This document shows positions 5,364-7,383 of a stretch of DNA of 7,383 nt, piece by piece. The stretch spans positions 1 to 7,383 of the forward strand of contig JAPKZP010000396.1 in assembly GCA_026393735.1 (NCBI GenBank), written 5' to 3'. Under the pieces are notes generated by a model. It was not told the origin of the DNA. It saw only the letters and a list, made by a program, of their open reading frames with translations, and made no database searches. The position numbers and the translations under genes are program-made. Source of the DNA: Acidobacteriota bacterium. GTDB lineage: Bacteria; Acidobacteriota; Vicinamibacteria; Vicinamibacterales; JAKQTR01. Positions within the stretch are counted from its first letter, which is position 1; every line of letters starts with the position of its first letter.

Positions 5364-7112
5364 CGGCACCAGAACGCCTTCGATTTCGGCCATGATCTGG
5401 GCGTCCGTGAAGTGGTGCTGCTGCGCGGCGTGCGACGGGCACGCCGCGACACAGGTGCCGCAGCCCTTGCACAGGGCCTCGTTCAACTGCGACACCTTCT
5501 TGTCCTTGTTGAACTCGATCGCGCTGAAGGGGCAGAGCGGCACGCAGATCTGGCAGCCCGAGCACTGCTCTTCCTCGATCCACGCCGTGTAGGCTTCGAG
5601 TTCCACCTTCCCCTTGTCGATGAGCGCCATCGCCTCGGCGGCTGCCGCGCCTGCCTGCGCCACGGTGTCGGGAATGTCCTTGGGCCCCTGGGCGCAGCCC
5701 GCGATGAAGACGCCGTCGGTGAACGTCGACACCGGGGCGAGCTTGGGATGCCGTTCCAGGAAGAAGCCCTCGCTCGAGCACGACATGTTGAACATGCGCC
5801 GGACCTCGTCCGCGTCCTCGCGCGCTTCGAGGCCGGTGGAGAGCACGATCATGTCGACGGGGATGCGGCGGACCATGCCGGCCAGCGTGTCTTCGACGCG
5901 GATGACCAGCTTGCCCTGCTCCATGGGCGTGACCGCCCAGTCGGACACCTCGGCGACCCGGCCCCGGATGAACTCGCAGCCTTCCTCGAGGAGGTGGTTG
6001 TAGAACTCCTCGTAGCCTTTCCCGGCGGCGCGCATGTCGATGTAGAAGTTGTAGATCTTCGCGTCGCTGCGCTCGTGCACCAGGTGCGCCAGTTTCAGCG
6101 AGTACATGCAGCAGACGCGCGAGCAGTACTCGTGCGTGTTCTTGTCGCGCGAGCCCACGCAGTGGATGATGCCCACCGACTTCGGCTTCTCGCCGTCTTT
6201 CAGGACGACCTGTCCGTTGGTCGGCCCGGAGGCGTTGACCATGTGCTCGATCTGCAGCGCCGTGAACACGTTCGGGTACCGGCCGTACCCGTACTGCGGG
6301 ACCCGGTTCGCGTCGACGGGCTGGAACCCCGTGGCGACGATGATGGATCCGACCTGGATCTCCTCGTGGCGGTCCTGCTGTCCGTGATCGATGGCCTTGG
6401 CCTCGCACACCGTCGCGCACACGCGGCACCCGTCGGTCTTGAAGTGGATGCACGACTCGGCGTCGATCACGGGCTGGTGCGGCACGGCCTGCATCGTCGG
6501 AATGTAGATGGACGTCATCGGCCCGAGCGGCAGTTCGCCGCGGATCTGCTCGGCCTCGTCGTCTATCGTGATGCAGCCGGTGGGGCAGACCAGGGCGCAG
6601 GCGCCGCAGGCAATGCACTTGTCCGACGGCTCGTCGTACGGCGTGCCGACGTAGCGCGTCGTGCCCCGGTTGAAGAAGCCCAGGACGTTCGCACCGACGA
6701 CGTCCGAGCACATGCGCACGCAGAGGCCGCAGAGGATACAGGTGTCGTCACCGCGCCCGAAGCGCGGCTCGGTGACCCCGTACTCGGCGGCGAGGGCGTT
6801 CAGGATCGGCACCTGGCCGCAGCGGGCGAGCAGCCACTCGATGATGAGCGTCCGCGCCCGGCGGACGCGGTCCGTCTGCGTGAAGACCTCGATGCCGTTG
6901 GTGACGGGATAGTTGCACGCCGTGACGAGGCGGACCCGGCCCCGCATGTGGACTTCCACCGTGCAGATGCGGCACACGCCGTACGGTTCGAGGAGCGTGT
7001 TGTGGCAGAGGGTCGGGATCTTCACGCCGGCCTTCTGTGCGACCTGGATGAGCGGCGTCCGGTCCTCGGCCTCGGTCTTGATGCCGTCGATCGTGACGTT
7101 CACGAGCTTCAT
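5361..7112 (-). CDS. Chimeric iron-sulfur subunit: NuoG/HydA-like N-terminus fused to C-terminal part of HdrA
   Basis: This 583-residue cytoplasmic protein is a predicted electron-transfer hub. Residues 1-80 form a NuoG/HydA-type [2Fe-2S] domain (C36, C47, C50, C66). The His-Cys3 cluster motif that often follows is missing; residues 85-112 hold only C98. Residues 125-180 carry two [4Fe-4S] motifs (C125/128/131/135 and C166/169/172/176). From about residue 207 the protein matches HdrA: an insertion ferredoxin-like motif (C221, C229, C232, C236), the strand IIVATGF, the CVGSRD region with the HdrA signature C318-x11-C330-x3-CC, the segment VFIAGCAQGPKDIPDT, and a C-terminal double ferredoxin (C517/520/523/527 and C548/551/554/558). 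The N-terminal HdrA half with the GxGxxG FAD motif is not present. The ATG at 7112 is chosen over one at 7127 because AGGAGG lies 5 bases before it. In family terms, HdrA's C-terminal domain contacts MvhD, which is encoded next. Function as an electron wire is inferred. Confidence 0.88.
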   Translation of the reverse strand: MKLVNVTIDGIKTEAEDRTPLIQVAQKAGVKIPTLCHNTLLEPYGVCRICTVEVHMRGRVRLVTACNYPVTNGIEVFTQTDRVRRARTLIIEWLLARCGQVPILNALAAEYGVTEPRFGRGDDTCILCGLCVRMCSDVVGANVLGFFNRGTTRYVGTPYDEPSDKCIACGACALVCPTGCITIDDEAEQIRGELPLGPMTSIYIPTMQAVPHQPVIDAESCIHFKTDGCRVCATVCEAKAIDHGQQDRHEEIQVGSIIVATGFQPVDANRVPQYGYGRYPNVFTALQIEHMVNASGPTNGQVVLKDGEKPKSVGIIHCVGSRDKNTHEYCSRVCCMYSLKLAHLVHERSDAKIYNFYIDMRAAGKGYEEFYNHLLEEGCEFIRGRVAEVSDWAVTPMEQGKLVIRVEDTLAGMVRRIPVDMIVLSTGLEAREDADEVRRMFNMSCSSEGFFLERHPKLAPVSTFTDGVFIAGCAQGPKDIPDTVAQAGAAAAEAMALIDKGKVELEAYTAWIEEEQCSGCQICVPLCPFSAIEFNKDKKVSQLNEALCKGCGTCVAACPSHAAQQHHFTDAQIMAEIEGVLVP

Positions 7113-7117
7113 TGCGG

Positions 7118-7123
7118 CCTCCT
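7118..7123 (-). promoter_or_regulatory. Ribosome binding site of the HdrA-like chimera
   Basis: A perfect AGGAGG lies 5 bases before the ATG at 7112. It sits inside the extra five codons of a longer reading frame that begins at ATG 7127, so it supports 7112 as the real start. Confidence 0.75.
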
Positions 7124-7143
7124 GCACTCCGGGATCCGGGACC

Positions 7144-7383
7144 TCACTCGCACACCACGGCGTCGCGCTTGCACGCGTCCATGCACGCGCCGCACTTGAT
7201 GCACAGGTCCTGTTTCAGCAGGTGCGGGTACTTCACCTGGCCGGTGATGGCGCCGGTCGAGCATGCCGTCACGCAGGCATGGCAGCCGTCGCACTTCGCC
7301 GGGTCGATGTCGTAGTGAATCAGCGCCTTGCACACGCCCGCCGGGCACCGGTGATCGCGGATGTGCGCGTCATATTCGTCGCG
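7144..7383 (-). CDS. NuoF/HydB/HndC-like NAD(P)H-oxidising flavoprotein subunit, C-terminal fragment
   Basis: This is the last 79 residues of a larger protein whose N-terminus lies beyond the right edge. It opens with RDEYDAHI and CPAGVC, matching the conserved C-terminal end of the NuoF fold in HndC and HydB hydrogenase subunits. Two CX2CX2CX3C ferredoxin motifs follow (fragment residues C31/C34/C37/C41 and C61/C64/C67/C71), enough for two [4Fe-4S] clusters. This double-ferredoxin tail is characteristic of the HydB/HndC form and absent from simple respiratory NuoF. In that family the missing part binds FMN and NAD(P)H and holds another [4Fe-4S] cluster; none of that is visible here. The stop codon is TGA, and 31 bases separate it from the next gene, so co-transcription is likely. 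Inferred role: the NAD(P)-reactive end of the hydrogenase complex. A different FMN-containing subunit with the same tail is the main alternative. Confidence 0.85.
   Translation of the reverse strand, partial: RDEYDAHIRDHRCPAGVCKALIHYDIDPAKCDGCHACVTACSTGAITGQVKYPHLLKQDLCIKCGACMDACKRDAVVCE

Noticed and set aside
5426..5470. Separate small ferredoxin gene at the end of the HdrA-like frame
   Set aside because: The cysteine motifs are in frame with and continuous to the HdrA-like protein, and a C-terminal double ferredoxin is normal for HdrA.
3949..6711. A 920-residue minus-strand protein joining the small subunit to a long N-terminal part
   Set aside because: The first roughly 595 residues are Arg/Gly/His-rich, out of frame with mvhD and the HdrA-like gene that they overlap. 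A good ribosome binding site and the start of family homology both point to ATG 4926.
7128..7141. Tandem TCCGGGA repeat in the gap before the HdrA-like gene
   Set aside because: Two 7-base copies in a 31-base GC-rich spacer; too short to separate from chance and not placed like a known site.
4911..7199. Long plus-strand open frame of 762 codons opposite mvhD and the HdrA-like gene
   Set aside because: Low-complexity composition (many HVD, RRH, DAD runs), crosses several real genes on the other strand, and shows no family resemblance.

Overview
The window is a GC-rich (my estimate is about 65%), almost fully coding stretch of a bacterial chromosome. Every gene I can support lies on the minus strand, so transcription runs from the right edge to the left edge. 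Gaps between genes are 2 to 46 bases, and one pair of genes overlaps by 4 bases, which fits a single operon. Base composition, tight gene packing and protein style suggest a soil or subsurface bacterium of the Acidobacteriota, Rokubacteria or Deltaproteobacteria type. The sequence alone cannot settle the phylum.

In transcription order the layout is: (1) the C-terminal end of a NuoF/HydB/HndC-like flavoprotein subunit with two ferredoxin-type [4Fe-4S] motifs (7144-7383, cut by the right edge); (2) a 583-residue iron-sulfur protein that joins a NuoG/HydA-like N-terminal [2Fe-2S] and ferredoxin module to the C-terminal part of HdrA (5361-7112); (3) MvhD, a small [2Fe-2S] protein (4929-5348); (4) the [NiFe] hydrogenase small subunit (3949-4926); (5) the [NiFe] hydrogenase large subunit (2468-3952); (6) the peptidase that matures the large subunit (1986-2459); (7) a membrane-bound Cache-HAMP sensor histidine kinase (1-1939, cut by the left edge).

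Genes 1 to 5 are best read as one cytoplasmic, NAD(P)-linked hydrogenase of the group 3c (Mvh) type. A plausible electron path is NiFe site (MvhA) - MvhG clusters - MvhD - HdrA-like chimera - NuoF-like flavoprotein - NAD(P). HdrB and HdrC, the usual heterodisulfide reductase partners, are absent from the window. The chimera also lacks the N-terminal FAD-binding half of HdrA and has a NuoG/HydA-type module in its place. That makes it the most unusual object here. It looks like an evolutionary join between the Mvh-Hdr and the HydABC/Nuo styles of redox wiring, and any electron bifurcation would then more likely occur at the NuoF-like flavin than at HdrA. The peptidase is directly downstream of its expected substrate, whose C-terminal tail carries the normal cleavage motif. 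The histidine kinase follows in the same direction and may sense a small molecule and control this or a neighbouring function; its response regulator would lie beyond the left edge.

I see no RNA genes, mobile elements, CRISPR arrays or clear intrinsic terminators. The operon promoter must lie upstream, to the right of the window. The only notable non-coding element is a perfect 15-base dyad directly before the histidine kinase start codon.
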